NCBI RefSeq assembly: GCF_024347535.1 | Contig: NZ_AP025498.1 | Span: 1,414,352 to 1,478,351, forward strand | Direction: 5' to 3' | DNA length: 64,000 nt | Origin: Vibrio kanaloae | GTDB taxonomy: Bacteria > Pseudomonadota > Gammaproteobacteria > Enterobacterales > Vibrionaceae | Part shown: one piece after another, positions 45,589-55,285 of the stretch | Numbering within the stretch: the stretch's first letter is position 1 | Layout: each line of letters starts with the position of its first letter | Position numbers and translations under genes: made by a program | The notes under the pieces: model-generated | What the model saw: only the letters and a program-made list of their open reading frames with translations | Database searches by the model: none | Told to the model about the DNA's origin: nothing

Positions 45589-46701
45589 ATGAATGAATTC
45601 ATAACCCAAGTTCAAACCTACATCAACCAGAGCCACAGTAACTGGTGGAGTAGCGTCTTATTTATCACCATCGCGAGTTTCTTAGCTTGGGTGGTTTGGC
45701 GAATTATCCATAGTCGTTTAGAAGTACTGGCTCAAAAAACGACTTTTCATTGGGACGACCTCCTGCTAGAAGCACTAAGAACCCCTGTCAGCACGTTACT
45801 TTGGTGTTGGCCTGCGACTGTATCGGTTGGATTGATTCTTCAAGACCAGTTTGGCAATGAAATCAACTGGTTAAAGACTCTCAAACACATACTGGTTATA
45901 TGTACCTTTGTTTGGTTTACATTAAGAATGATCAGTAATGCAGAAGCATACGTCTTGGAACAGAAAACCAGAGACGAAACCACTGTACAAGCTATCGCCA
46001 AAGTCGCCCGACTATTCTTTATGACAATAGGTGGCCTCACTATCATGCAGGCATTTGGGCTCAGTTTATCTGGATTACTCACTTTTGGTGGTGTTGGTGG
46101 TTTAATCGTTGGTTTAGCAGCTAAAGATCTGTTGTCTAACTTCTTTGGCGGCATGATGATTTACTTCGATCGTCCTTTTAAAGTCGGTGACTGGATACGC
46201 TCTCCCGATCGTCAAATTGAAGGTACAGTAGAGCGCATTGGGTGGCGCATGACGATCATTCGCACTTTTGATAAACGCCCTTTGTACGTTCCAAATTCAG
46301 TGTTCAGCAGTATTGTGGTGGAGAACCCATCTAGAATGCTGAACCGCAGAATCCATGAAACTTTTGGACTTCGTTATCAAGATGCCGAAAAACTCGCTCT
46401 AATTGTTAACGATGTAAAATCCATGCTTGAGGCCCACCCAGATATTGATGCCAAACAGACGTTGATCGTTAACTTTGATAAATTTGGTCCATCAACACTG
46501 AACTTTTTTATCTACACCTTCACAAAAACGGTCAATTGGGCGAGATACCACAGGGTGAAGCAAGATGTTCTATTACAGGTATTGGCGATTATTCATAAAC
46601 ATGATGCGAATATCGCCTTCCCAACCCAAACACTGAAGATCGACTCTCAGAAGGTCAGCCTGTCTGAAGGTGTTATTAATTCACATCCTGAAGCTCATTG
46701 A
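45589..46701 (+). CDS. MscS-family mechanosensitive channel (YnaI-like)
   Basis: A 370-residue inner-membrane channel. Several N-terminal helices precede the pore helix GLTIMQAFGLSLSGLLTFGGVGGLIVGLAAKDLLSNFFGGMMIYFDRPFKVGDWI. The beta domain reads IEGTVERIGWRMTIIRTFDKRPLYVPNSVFSSIVVENPSRM, most like E. coli YnaI. It opens under membrane tension during osmotic downshock. It is divergent from ktrAB, so both flanking units concern ion and osmotic balance. Confidence 0.85.
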   Translation: MNEFITQVQTYINQSHSNWWSSVLFITIASFLAWVVWRIIHSRLEVLAQKTTFHWDDLLLEALRTPVSTLLWCWPATVSVGLILQDQFGNEINWLKTLKHILVICTFVWFTLRMISNAEAYVLEQKTRDETTVQAIAKVARLFFMTIGGLTIMQAFGLSLSGLLTFGGVGGLIVGLAAKDLLSNFFGGMMIYFDRPFKVGDWIRSPDRQIEGTVERIGWRMTIIRTFDKRPLYVPNSVFSSIVVENPSRMLNRRIHETFGLRYQDAEKLALIVNDVKSMLEAHPDIDAKQTLIVNFDKFGPSTLNFFIYTFTKTVNWARYHRVKQDVLLQVLAIIHKHDANIAFPTQTLKIDSQKVSLSEGVINSHPEAH

Positions 46702-46759
46702 TAAGCGATAAGCGTGGTAATATGGTGGGAGTAGCCCTTATACACCTAATTACCACCTT

Positions 46760-48295
46760 ATGATTTTACCTGTCATTTTAGCTGGCGGCTCTGGTAGCCG
46801 CCTTTGGCCATTATCTCGTGAACTTTACCCCAAGCAATTTCTAAGTGTCGCTGGCAAACATTCAATGTTGCAGCAAACACTCAAGCGTTTGCAGGGTTTA
46901 GAAAACTTTGTTGTTGGTGCCCATTGTGATGCTCCTTTCATTATTTGTAATGAAGAGCATCGTTTTATCGCAGCAGAACAAGTACGATCCGCTAATCTTC
47001 AACACAGTGGCATTCTGTTAGAGCCCATAGGTAGAAATACTGCGCCAGCTATCGCACTCGCCGCTCTACAAGCATTGAGCAAAAGCTCTGATTGTGCAGA
47101 AAAATATCGTGACCCGATCATACTAGTGCTTGCTGCCGACCACCACATAGCCAAAACTTCTCAATTTCAACAAGCCGTTAGCCGTGGTGTCGATTACGCG
47201 AAGCAAGGGAAGTTAGTGACATTTGGCATTACACCTAAAGCCCCAGAGACAGGCTATGGTTATGTTAAGCAGGGAAAGCCTCTTCTCCCTAGCACCCAAA
47301 CGAGTACCATCGCAGAAGAACAGCGAGTCGCTCATGCTTACGCAATTGAGAGCTTCGTTGAGAAGCCTGATAAAAAAACGGCTGAAGACTATATTCGTTC
47401 AGGGCAATACTTGTGGAACAGCGGCATGTTCATGTTCACTGCGTCCCGCTATCTTGAAGAACTAGCCGAACATAGCCCAGAGATCTTAACCGCCTGCAAA
47501 CTCGCACTTGAAAAACAAAATACTGACCTCGACTTTATCCGCATTGACACTGAAGCATTCAAAAACAGCCCGAGCGACTCCATCGACTATGCGGTGATGG
47601 AAAAAACTTCACACGCAGCGGTGATCCCTATGGATGTTGGTTGGAATGACATTGGTTCATGGTCTGCGATCTGGGATGTCAGTGATAAGGATGAGCACAA
47701 CAACGTGATTGAAGGCGATGTGTTGACTGTAGACTCACAACACAACTACATTCATGCTGAAAATAAGCTGGTTGCGACTGTGGGGGTCGAAAACCTGATT
47801 ATTGTCGAAACCAAGGACGCTATATTGGTTGCGAATAAAGACAAAGTACAGGGCGTGAAATCGATTGTTGAACAGCTTAATCAAGCAGGTCGAACCGAAC
47901 ATATACATCACCGAGAAGTCTTTAGGCCTTGGGGTAAATACGACGTCGTAGATCTTGGAAAGCGTGACAAAGTGAAGCGAATTACAGTAAATGCAGGGCA
48001 GAAATTGTCTTTGCAAATGCACCATCACAGAGCCGAACACTGGGTGGTCGTAGCTGGTATCGCGAAGGTGACCAATGATGAGAAAACTTACCTAGTCGAA
48101 GAAGACCAATCCACCTACATTCCATTAGGGCATGTTCATAGCTTAGAAAACCCAGGAGAGCTGCCACTCGAAATGATCGAAGTACAAACCGGCAGCCATT
48201 TAAGTGAAGACGACATAATCCGATATCAAGATAGCTATGGGCGAGGCGTGACATACGAACAATCTGATTCATCTCACATCAACAAATCGAAATAA
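46760..48295 (+). CDS. manC: Mannose-1-phosphate guanylyltransferase / mannose-6-phosphate isomerase
   Basis: A 511-residue bifunctional enzyme making GDP-mannose. The guanylyltransferase signature LAGGSGSRLWPLSRELYPKQF is at the N-terminus. VEKPDKKTAEDYI and the LWNSGMFMF segment follow. The C-terminal cupin (about 380-490) has FRPWGKYDVVD, LSLQMHHHRAEHWVVVAG and IPLGHVHSLENPG with the metal-binding His cluster. It is slightly longer than usual. The GTG-starting phosphomannomutase follows after 15 bases. No polysaccharide cluster is adjacent, so the GDP-mannose may serve a distant locus. Confidence 0.9.
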   Translation: MILPVILAGGSGSRLWPLSRELYPKQFLSVAGKHSMLQQTLKRLQGLENFVVGAHCDAPFIICNEEHRFIAAEQVRSANLQHSGILLEPIGRNTAPAIALAALQALSKSSDCAEKYRDPIILVLAADHHIAKTSQFQQAVSRGVDYAKQGKLVTFGITPKAPETGYGYVKQGKPLLPSTQTSTIAEEQRVAHAYAIESFVEKPDKKTAEDYIRSGQYLWNSGMFMFTASRYLEELAEHSPEILTACKLALEKQNTDLDFIRIDTEAFKNSPSDSIDYAVMEKTSHAAVIPMDVGWNDIGSWSAIWDVSDKDEHNNVIEGDVLTVDSQHNYIHAENKLVATVGVENLIIVETKDAILVANKDKVQGVKSIVEQLNQAGRTEHIHHREVFRPWGKYDVVDLGKRDKVKRITVNAGQKLSLQMHHHRAEHWVVVAGIAKVTNDEKTYLVEEDQSTYIPLGHVHSLENPGELPLEMIEVQTGSHLSEDDIIRYQDSYGRGVTYEQSDSSHINKSK

Positions 48296-48310
48296 AGCAG
48301 TGACCATCAA

Positions 48311-49768
48311 GTGAAATCAACATTAGACCTTAGCTGCTTTAAGAACAACGATGTCCGCGGCATCATTGGTGAACAAATAAATGAACATCTCGCCTTTCTG
48401 CTTGGAAAGGCATTTGGCGAACACGTACTTTTTGCTTCACCTGAAACGTCACTCGATGACTCAGCTCAGGTAGTGATTGGCCGTGATAACCGCGAAACTT
48501 CCATTTCATTACAAGACGCCATGACAAGAGGCTTAATCGAGTCTGGTATCACCGTCGTAAACTTAGGAGTGACAGGGACTGAAGAAGTCTATTTTGCTAC
48601 CCGTCATCTTAATGCTATTGGCGGGGTGCAAATTACCGCAAGCCACAACCCAATAAATTACAACGGCATGAAATTGGTAGGAGCTGATGCGAGCCCAATC
48701 AGCAAACATAGTGGGTTAAATGCGATCAAACGGAGAGTTGAGGCTTTAGGTAAAACATGTAATAGCAATAACACTGATGGTAATGCACCTAATTACAGGT
48801 TCCAGGCTAACCTAGCACCTCAGCACTACACCGGCTCTAAATCGATAAGTATATTAGCTCCCTATGTAGATCACTTGCTCTCTTATATAAATCCTTTCGA
48901 ACTCACACCAATGAAGATTGTGGTTAATGCAGGTAACGGTGTTGCAGGACATGTTATTGATGCGCTAGAAAGCCGTTTTATAAATCTTGGTGTCCCAATA
49001 AAGCTGATCAAGGTTAATCATAAACCAGACGCTAAGTTTCCTAATGGGATCCCTAATCCGTTAATAATTGAGAATCAAAACGCGACAAGAGAAGCGGTTT
49101 TAAAGCATGCCGCTGACATTGGTATCGCTTGGGATGGAGATTTCGATCGTTGTTTCTTTTTTGATGAAACAGGTCGCTACATAGAAGGCTATTATATTGT
49201 TGGCTTGCTAATCGAAGCATTCTTACTCAAAGAGCCTAATGCAACCGTGTTACACGATATGCGTTTAACATGGAACACGATTGAAGTGGCCAATAAACTT
49301 GATGGGAACGCTATCGCTGTTAAAGCTGGACACGCTCTTATCAAAGAAGCAATGCGTAATAAAAATGCGGTTTATGGCGGTGAAATGAGTGCTCATCATT
49401 ACTTTCGTGACTTTGGATATTGCGACTCAGGCATGATTCCGTGGCTACTTATCATTGAGCTAATATCAAAATCAGGGCGATCTCTCTATCAACTCACCCA
49501 AGCAAGTATTAGTAACTTCCCATCGTCGGGTGAAATAAATCGTACAGTCTCAGCTCCAAAACAAGTCATCGAAAACGTGCTCAATCACTACAAGAATAGC
49601 GCGTTGACGATCAGTGATATCGATGGCATCAGTGTTGAAATGAGTAACTGGCGTTTCAATTTAAGGATGTCAAACACAGAACCATTAATGCGCTTGAACG
49701 TAGAATCCAGAAAGGATCCGAAATTGCTCGCTGAGAAAGTCGATGAATTGTTGTCTTTTCTCGTTTAA
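48311..49768 (+). CDS. manB: Phosphomannomutase
   Basis: A 485-residue alpha-D-phosphohexomutase converting mannose 6-phosphate to mannose 1-phosphate for the manC product. ITASHNPINYNGMK carries the phosphoserine, WDGDFDRCFFFDE the Mg2+ loop, YGGEMSAHHYFRDF the sugar loop, and RMSNTEPLMRLNVES the phosphate-binding end. The start is GTG at 48311, 15 bases after manC. It is somewhat longer than the usual 455-470, with an insertion near residues 140-180. It ends at a shared terminator with aroG. Confidence 0.88.
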   Translation: MKSTLDLSCFKNNDVRGIIGEQINEHLAFLLGKAFGEHVLFASPETSLDDSAQVVIGRDNRETSISLQDAMTRGLIESGITVVNLGVTGTEEVYFATRHLNAIGGVQITASHNPINYNGMKLVGADASPISKHSGLNAIKRRVEALGKTCNSNNTDGNAPNYRFQANLAPQHYTGSKSISILAPYVDHLLSYINPFELTPMKIVVNAGNGVAGHVIDALESRFINLGVPIKLIKVNHKPDAKFPNGIPNPLIIENQNATREAVLKHAADIGIAWDGDFDRCFFFDETGRYIEGYYIVGLLIEAFLLKEPNATVLHDMRLTWNTIEVANKLDGNAIAVKAGHALIKEAMRNKNAVYGGEMSAHHYFRDFGYCDSGMIPWLLIIELISKSGRSLYQLTQASISNFPSSGEINRTVSAPKQVIENVLNHYKNSALTISDIDGISVEMSNWRFNLRMSNTEPLMRLNVESRKDPKLLAEKVDELLSFLV

Positions 49769-49822
49769 AAAAGCAGATAGCTCAAACTAAAACAGCGTCC
49801 AATAAAAAGTAAGCCGCAGTAA

Positions 49823-49852
49823 AAAGCCCTCGTTTACATTCACGAGGGCTTT
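49823..49852. terminator. Bidirectional terminator between manB and aroG
   Basis: Eleven-base arms AAAGCCCTCGT and ACGAGGGCTTT are flanked by A and T tracts between two convergent genes. Confidence 0.8.
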
Positions 49853-49883
49853 GTAATTTTTGGCCTACCTTTTGGCAACGAAC

Positions 49884-50936
49884 CTACTTATTACGGCGAG
49901 CTTCCACTGCATCCGCTAACTGGCGAAGCACTGTTTCAGTATCTTCCCAACCGATACACGCATCAGTGATAGACTGACCATATGTCGGAGCTTTGCCGTC
50001 CACTAAGTCTTGGCGGCCTTCAACAAGATGAGATTCAATCATCACACCGAAAATTGCTTTGTCACCATTCGCAATTTGCGTGCTTACATCATCAGACACA
50101 TTAATTTGACGTTGAAACTGCTTAGAGCTGTTCGCATGACTGAAATCGATCATGACCTTCTGTGGAAGACCTGATGCAGCTAGCTCTTCTTTTATTTTAC
50201 TTACATGCTCAGCACTGTAGTTTGGCTCTTTACCGCCCCGTAAAATAATATGGCAGTCAGGATTGCCTGCCGTTTCAATAATTGCAGAATGACCATACTT
50301 TGTTACTGATAGGAAGTGGTGTGAAGCACTTGCCGAACGAATCGCGTCTGTTGCAATTTTAATATTGCCGTCTGTACCATTTTTGAAACCAACTGGACAA
50401 GATAGACCTGAAGCAAGTTCACGGTGAACTTGAGATTCAGTAGTACGTGCACCAATTGCCCCCCAACTTATCAGGTCTGCCACATATTGAGGTGTGATCA
50501 TGTCAAGAAATTCACTTGCTGTTGGCATACCAAGGTCCGTTAGGTCCAGCAGTAGCTTACGTCCGAGACGAAGACCGTCATTTAGCTTAAAAGTGTCATC
50601 CATGTATGGGTCGTTGATTAGGCCTTTCCAACCCACCGTTGTACGTGGCTTTTCAAAGTAAACACGCATCACGATTTCAAGCTTATCGCCAAGTTCGTCA
50701 CGCAGTACTTTTAGACGCTTACCGTATTCAAGAGCCGCTTCTGGATCATGAATCGAGCATGGGCCAACAATCACCAACAGGCGATCATCACTTTCTTCTA
50801 GAATATCGTGAATGGCTTTACGGCTTTCAAAGGTTGTAGAAGAAGCAGTTTCTGTCGCTGGAAACTTCTCTAAAACAGCAACAGGGGGTAATAATTCTTT
50901 TACTTTGTTAATTCTTACATCATCAGTCTGAAACAT
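49884..50936 (-). CDS. aroG: 3-deoxy-7-phosphoheptulonate synthase (AroG type)
   Basis: A 350-residue cytosolic enzyme that condenses phosphoenolpyruvate and erythrose 4-phosphate, the first step of the shikimate pathway. It starts DDVRINKVKELLPPVAVLEKFPATE, close to E. coli AroG. IVGPCSIHDPEAALEYG, ARTTESQVHRELASGLSCPVGFKNGTDG and MIDFSHANSSKQ are conserved. It resembles the phenylalanine-sensitive isozyme most, but feedback specificity is not proven by sequence. A possible TyrR box lies upstream. Confidence 0.9.
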   Translation of the reverse strand: MFQTDDVRINKVKELLPPVAVLEKFPATETASSTTFESRKAIHDILEESDDRLLVIVGPCSIHDPEAALEYGKRLKVLRDELGDKLEIVMRVYFEKPRTTVGWKGLINDPYMDDTFKLNDGLRLGRKLLLDLTDLGMPTASEFLDMITPQYVADLISWGAIGARTTESQVHRELASGLSCPVGFKNGTDGNIKIATDAIRSASASHHFLSVTKYGHSAIIETAGNPDCHIILRGGKEPNYSAEHVSKIKEELAASGLPQKVMIDFSHANSSKQFQRQINVSDDVSTQIANGDKAIFGVMIESHLVEGRQDLVDGKAPTYGQSITDACIGWEDTETVLRQLADAVEARRNK

Positions 50937-51106
50937 TGCTTACTTCTTCCTATTTTCTATCCTTGAGCTGAATGTACGTCGTCTCACGTAACTTTCCATC
51001 AGCACTAATCTTCTTGTTCCCTGTAACTTAACTAGTAAAAACTCTAGTTTCAATCACTAATTAAAAAAAAAGGCAATTTTTTTTGTGTTTTACATAAACA
51101 ACACCC

Positions 51107-51124
51107 CGTATAAATTAATTTACA
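51107..51124. promoter_or_regulatory. Possible TyrR box before aroG
   Basis: On the minus strand TGTAAA-TTAATT-TATACG matches the TyrR consensus TGTAAA-N6-TTTACA at 10 of 12 conserved positions, about 170 bases before aroG. TyrR control of aroG is known in E. coli. Confidence 0.4.
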
Positions 51125-51216
51125 CCCTATAAATGACGAAACTTATATCAAAGTAGGACCCGCTATTTTTCAAAATCCGCCCTAGTCATAGAATATTTTG
51201 AAGCTGGATAATAAAA

Positions 51217-51241
51217 AAGCTCACGTTATTAGCGTGAGCTT
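51217..51241 (-). terminator. Terminator after the DUF3820 gene
   Basis: AAGCTCACG and CGTGAGCTT enclose a 7-base loop; the minus strand continues TTTTTT right after the stop of the DUF3820 gene. Confidence 0.8.
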
Positions 51242-51245
51242 ATAT

Positions 51246-51464
51246 TTATTCACATTCTTTCAATGGCTTGACGACACTATCAAGTCCTTCGATTTTCAAG
51301 GCCAGACACAATTTTAACAAGTCACCCAGCTCACCAGATGGGAAGCCCTTTTTAGCAAACCACAGCAAATATTCGTCAGGCAGGTCAATTAATATACGAC
51401 CAGCGTATTTACCAAATGGCATTTGTATTCTGGCGAGCTTAATTAGATTCTCTTTCTCTAGCAT
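51246..51464 (-). CDS. DUF3820 small protein
   Basis: A 72-residue cytosolic protein. The DUF3820 core is visible: ARIQMPFGKYAGRILIDLPDEYLLWFAKKGFPSGELGDLLKLCLALKIEGLD. The family is common in Vibrio and has no established biochemical role. It is a single gene with its own terminator and lies upstream of aroG on the same strand. Codon use looks like its neighbours. Confidence 0.8.
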   Translation of the reverse strand: MLEKENLIKLARIQMPFGKYAGRILIDLPDEYLLWFAKKGFPSGELGDLLKLCLALKIEGLDSVVKPLKECE

Positions 51465-51770
51465 TACAGGCTCTTTCTATGCTTCATTATGCTCTATAGA
51501 GTATCACCTAAACGTCGAACCCAATAGTTAGTGGCGCTTTGCGTCTTTCTGCGCATCAAAAGATCAATACTTGAACTGCTAACCTTGGTGGGTTGTGAAA
51601 ATCGTCTGCCGATTTAATGCCAGTCGTAGTAAATGCTGGCTAGATTAAGGGAGATAAAGTTTAAAGGTTTTATAGTGCATTAGCTATGAGTGAAAACTCA
51701 AACGAGAATGACAAACAATATAATAAAAGGTTGTAGATAAAGGAGTTACAATTCGAAGCTAGTTTTAATA

Positions 51771-52124
51771 TTAGTCATGTTGAACAGTGTGTGCATACTC
51801 TACGATCACCTGATTTCCTTCTATATAGGCATTTTGAATTTCCCCATCAACACTCATTCTACTTTTTAAATAGACAACTTTAGGCCCTGAATCTATGCCT
51901 TCTTTGAGCGAAGGAAACACATTTCTAGGCTCTAAATGCAGCAATCGACAGAAGTGACTGATGAATGACATGGTTAATGGGGTCTCCCCTTTTAGCACTC
52001 TTGAGAAATCAAGTTGATTCATTCCCAACTTCTTTGAAAACTCCATCTGGGTAATACGCATTCGAGACTTTTGAGACATCCACGTTTGATACAACGCATC
52101 TCTGTCTTGTTCGGTGAATTCCAT
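51771..52124 (-). CDS. XRE-type helix-turn-helix regulator
   Basis: A 118-residue DNA-binding protein. RITQMEFSKKLGMNQLDFSRVLKGETPLTMSFISHFCRLLHLEP is a Cro/CI-type helix-turn-helix (about 23-67), followed by a small beta-rich part (KVVYLKSRMSVDGEIQNAYIEGNQVIVEY). The ATG at 52124 has AGGAG upstream, so longer readings to 52154 are unlikely. Its targets are unknown; it is the nearest regulator to the cytochrome oxidase operon but is separated by a terminator. The 51465-51770 stretch downstream shows nothing I can name. Confidence 0.75.
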   Translation of the reverse strand: MEFTEQDRDALYQTWMSQKSRMRITQMEFSKKLGMNQLDFSRVLKGETPLTMSFISHFCRLLHLEPRNVFPSLKEGIDSGPKVVYLKSRMSVDGEIQNAYIEGNQVIVEYAHTVQHD

Positions 52125-52415
52125 AGTGACTCCTTTATAATTCATATCAATCAATTGTCCGTCTTTTCACACATAGCATGTCAGGGCTAGGTTAATGGAA
52201 ACCAAAGGTTTAGTTTGTATAAGCGTACAATTTGGTTATAGGGACAAAGCATGATGGCTATAAAACAATCACAGCAAACAGCACCCCAGTACCAACTAAA
52301 CGTTGCCCACATAGGCAAACTCTGACATTAAATGAATTGATTTCTAGAGCGCTTGCTTCAAAGATTCCACTTTTAACAGCTAAATATCTATTTTTAACAA
52401 CTAGGTATATAGATA

Positions 52416-52441
52416 AAAACGGATGTCTGAACATCCGTTTT
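52416..52441 (-). terminator. Terminator of the cytochrome oxidase operon
   Basis: Arms AAAACGGATGT and ACATCCGTTTT with a short loop, followed by TTTTT on the minus strand, lie 60 bases after ctaB. The hairpin also sits inside a spurious plus-strand frame. The rest of 52155-52415 shows no gene I can support. Confidence 0.75.
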
Positions 52442-52501
52442 CTTACTCAAAGAATACGTAGACTGGCGTTGTTTAGTGCAAGTAAGCGAAGTACATAATA
52501 A

Positions 52502-53476
52502 TCAAAGCAGATAGTGATCAGCTAGAAGAGCAACAAACAAGATCATAAGATGATAGATAGAAAACTTAAAAGTCTTCATTGCCATATTAGGCTTGTCACA
52601 ATATTTGAGTACCCATGCGTGGTACACAAACCCAATATTCAGTACTAATGAAGCACTTAAGTATATCCAACTACTCATACCGACCAATACTGGCAATACA
52701 CACACAACGCTAAGCAAAAATGTATAAAGCAAAATAGACGTTTTGGTGTATTCGATCCCATGAGTCACTGGCAACATAGGAATGTTCACTTTGGCATATT
52801 CGTCACGACGATGAATCGCCAGAGCCCAAAAGTGCGGAGGTGTCCAAATAAAGATGATCATCACCAACAACCAAGCGTTTGAATGCAATTCATTGGTGAC
52901 TGCTGTCCACCCCAGCAAAGGTGGCATCGCGCCTGCGATCCCAGCTATAACGATGTTCTGAGGCGTAGCTCGCTTCAAGTACATGGTATAAATCACCGCA
53001 TAGCCCAATAAACTTGCAAAGGTTAGCCAAGCAGTGAGTTGATTGACCCATAGCACTAATGTAACAAAGCCAAGCAAACCAATACCAGCAGCGAAGCTGA
53101 ACACACGCATGCTACTGAGCTCACCAGATGGTAAAGGACGTCGGCTTGTTCGAGACATTTGTCCATCGATCTTTTTATCAATCAAGTGATTAAACGCAGC
53201 TGCCGAGCCCGCCATCAACCCTATTCCAATCATTCCAAACAAAGTTTGTTGCAAAGGTAATCCATTGGGTACAGCCAAACACATACCTACCAATGCCGTG
53301 AGCAACATCAACGCTACCACCTTTGGTTTAGTCAGTGTTAAATAGACCTTCCAAGTGGCGTTGTTTTTCGAGGCCAACTCACTGTTTGAAGCAATTTCAT
53401 TGTTGACAGCAATCTCTTGACTTGAAGCTCTCTCTTGAACCACCAATTCATGTCGTGTTGACGTTCTACTGACCAT
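52502..53476 (-). CDS. ctaB: Protoheme IX farnesyltransferase
   Basis: A membrane prenyltransferase of about 324 residues that turns heme B into heme [24 protein letters not shown] is the allylic-substrate-binding Asp-rich motif. About nine hydrophobic helices follow a Ser/Glu/Ala-rich N-terminal tail. The ATG at 53476 is chosen because AGGAGGT is just upstream. It overlaps the end of ctaA by 11 bases, so they are coupled. Its product feeds heme A synthase for the aa3 oxidase encoded upstream. Confidence 0.9.
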   Translation of the reverse strand: MVSRTSTRHELVVQERASSQEIAVNNEIASNSELASKNNATWKVYLTLTKPKVVALMLLTALVGMCLAVPNGLPLQQTLFGMIGIGLMAGSAAAFNHLIDKKIDGQMSRTSRRPLPSGELSSMRVFSFAAGIGLLGFVTLVLWVNQLTAWLTFASLLGYAVIYTMYLKRATPQNIVIAGIAGAMPPLLGWTAVTNELHSNAWLLVMIIFIWTPPHFWALAIHRRDEYAKVNIPMLPVTHGIEYTKTSILLYTFLLSVVCVLPVLVGMSSWIYLSASLVLNIGFVYHAWVLKYCDKPNMAMKTFKFSIYHLMILFVALLADHYLL

Positions 53477-54521
53477 GATTACCTCCTTGTAATACATTGT
53501 TCTTCACCAAGTATTCCCTCGGTTTTGGTTGCCAAACCACAAAATTCGTCACAACCATACTGATCAGCAACATCGCCGCTACTAGATTGTGCAAAACCGC
53601 GACAAAAATAGGTAGATGAAACCATACGTTGCTGACCCCTAGAGTGATTTGGGTAAACAACACTATCACTACAACCACGCTCAGTTTTTGCTGAGGTACT
53701 TTGCCGAACTTCCACAGTTGGTACGCCACCATTAGCACGGTTAAAGTCGCGACGATAGCCCCAAACCTGTGCATGACATGTATGGTAAGCCTTGCGGGGT
53801 AATCCAACACACCAAACTCATAATTGTCATGACCGTGTTGGGTAAAGTCGAAAGCATTTTTGAAATCGAGATAACTTACCCAGTTCCCTTCACATATCGG
53901 TAGTTGCGTACACACCAAAGCGGCATAATTTGACGATGTCCAGCCACCAAGCAGTATCTGTCCCACCACAATTAATAATCCACACAGCGCCCAAGCTTTA
54001 AGTGATGATGTATACGTAGCGTCACCAAATCGACTTTGGAGTTGAGACAGACGGCAATAGAGCAAGCAAAGGAGAGATAACAATGTGAAGCCCCCCATCA
54101 AGTGCGCCATAACCACAACGGGCATCAACTTGAGCGTCACTGTCCACATGCCTAATAAAGCCTGAAAAATCACAGTGGCAGAAATAAGCAAGGGAAGTTC
54201 AACAGAGGTGATACTCTTTTTAATACACCAAGCGACAACGACAAAGATAAGAAGCCCTAAGAAACCAGCAAAGTAGCGATGTATCATCTCTATCCAAGCT
54301 TTTTCTGCTTCAAGCGCTCGTTCTGGAAACTGAATATTTGCTTCATTCACTGCTAGTGTATTGGAAGGTACGGTGATTTTTCCATAACAGCCCGGCCAAT
54401 CCGGGCAACCAAGGCCAGCATCAGATAAACGAGTATAAGCGCCGAGTACGATTACTGTAAGGGTCAGTAAAATAGTCACTCTCATAGCAAACATGAGTAA
54501 TTTCGGGGCTTTATTATGCAT
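53466..54521 (-). CDS. ctaA: Heme A synthase (CtaA/COX15)
   Basis: A 351-residue inner-membrane enzyme that oxidises heme O to heme A. Eight helices are visible. The family motifs [60 protein letters not shown] and [11 protein letters not shown] provide the heme His residues. It is the longer proteobacterial type. It lies between the SCO-like gene and ctaB in the oxidase operon. Confidence 0.9.
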   Translation of the reverse strand: MHNKAPKLLMFAMRVTILLTLTVIVLGAYTRLSDAGLGCPDWPGCYGKITVPSNTLAVNEANIQFPERALEAEKAWIEMIHRYFAGFLGLLIFVVVAWCIKKSITSVELPLLISATVIFQALLGMWTVTLKLMPVVVMAHLMGGFTLLSLLCLLYCRLSQLQSRFGDATYTSSLKAWALCGLLIVVGQILLGGWTSSNYAALVCTQLPICEGNWVSYLDFKNAFDFTQHGHDNYEFGVLDYPARLTIHVMHRFGAIVATLTVLMVAYQLWKFGKVPQQKLSVVVVIVLFTQITLGVSNVWFHLPIFVAVLHNLVAAMLLISMVVTNFVVWQPKPREYLVKNNVLQGGNHGQ

Positions 54522-54600
54522 TTTGGTATCTCCCTATACTTAGTCACAGATCCTAGCAGCTAACTTCTGACACCCAGTAGCCATCACCCAACCTTCCGCA

Positions 54601-55209
54601 CTATCCTACTCGGGACAATTTAAGTAATTTTCTAAGATCATGAATCATGCCTTTAGACTGACCGACTAACTGCGACGGTTCAGAGACGCTTTTATATTCC
54701 ATGACGAGCTGACCAAAAGGATCGATAATGATGATAGAAGCCGGTGCGAACTCGGTACTCAACTCATCACCACCAGCCATAAATGACAAATCCGATTTAT
54801 TCAGCGCTGCTGGCAATGAGTTGCCCTCTGAGACAAAAACAACCGCCGTCACTCGCTCTTTATTTTTCCCTAACGCTAAGTAACTTTGATTCAAATAGTA
54901 AAGCTGTTGTTCACACAAGCCTTCACACTCTGTTGGCGCTATGTACCCCACTAACCAGCCCTTAGCTTCCATCGGAGCCGTTAAGCCTAGGTCCTTTAAC
55001 GTCATTCTTGGTTCAACTAATTCGCCCGAATTCGTCACACCGGATGTGTACCAATTTTGCTCTAACACGGTTTTAGCGACAATTGCGGGCAAGGTGAAGA
55101 TCAAAATCAGTCCAACGAGTACAAGACGACCACGAGATCGACGCTGCTTGAACGCAGCTAAATTAGCATCAGTACGCTCTTTGTTAGTTTGTGCTTGAGA
55201 CTTATCCAT
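54601..55209 (-). CDS. SCO-like thioredoxin-fold assembly protein
   Basis: A 202-residue membrane-anchored protein: a charged N-terminus, one helix (about 30-48, VLVGLILIFTLPAIVAKTV), then a periplasmic domain with CEGLC, the CxxxC spacing of SCO copper chaperones, followed by LYYLNQSYLALGK and IIIIDPFGQLVMEYK of a thioredoxin-like fold. Similarity to true SCO is low. Position between SURF1 and ctaA in the oxidase operon supports a role in copper insertion, but that is inference. Confidence 0.7.
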   Translation of the reverse strand: MDKSQAQTNKERTDANLAAFKQRRSRGRLVLVGLILIFTLPAIVAKTVLEQNWYTSGVTNSGELVEPRMTLKDLGLTAPMEAKGWLVGYIAPTECEGLCEQQLYYLNQSYLALGKNKERVTAVVFVSEGNSLPAALNKSDLSFMAGGDELSTEFAPASIIIIDPFGQLVMEYKSVSEPSQLVGQSKGMIHDLRKLLKLSRVG

Positions 55210-55285
55210 CTTTATTCCCTGTGTTAGGTGCTTCCTTTACGCTGTCGCAATCTCGACTTTCAATGTCTATAGCAGTTTTAAGTGC

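Noticed and set aside
52232-52498. 88-residue plus-strand reading frame
   Set aside because: It contains the terminator hairpin of the oxidase operon, has no good ribosome site and resembles no protein.
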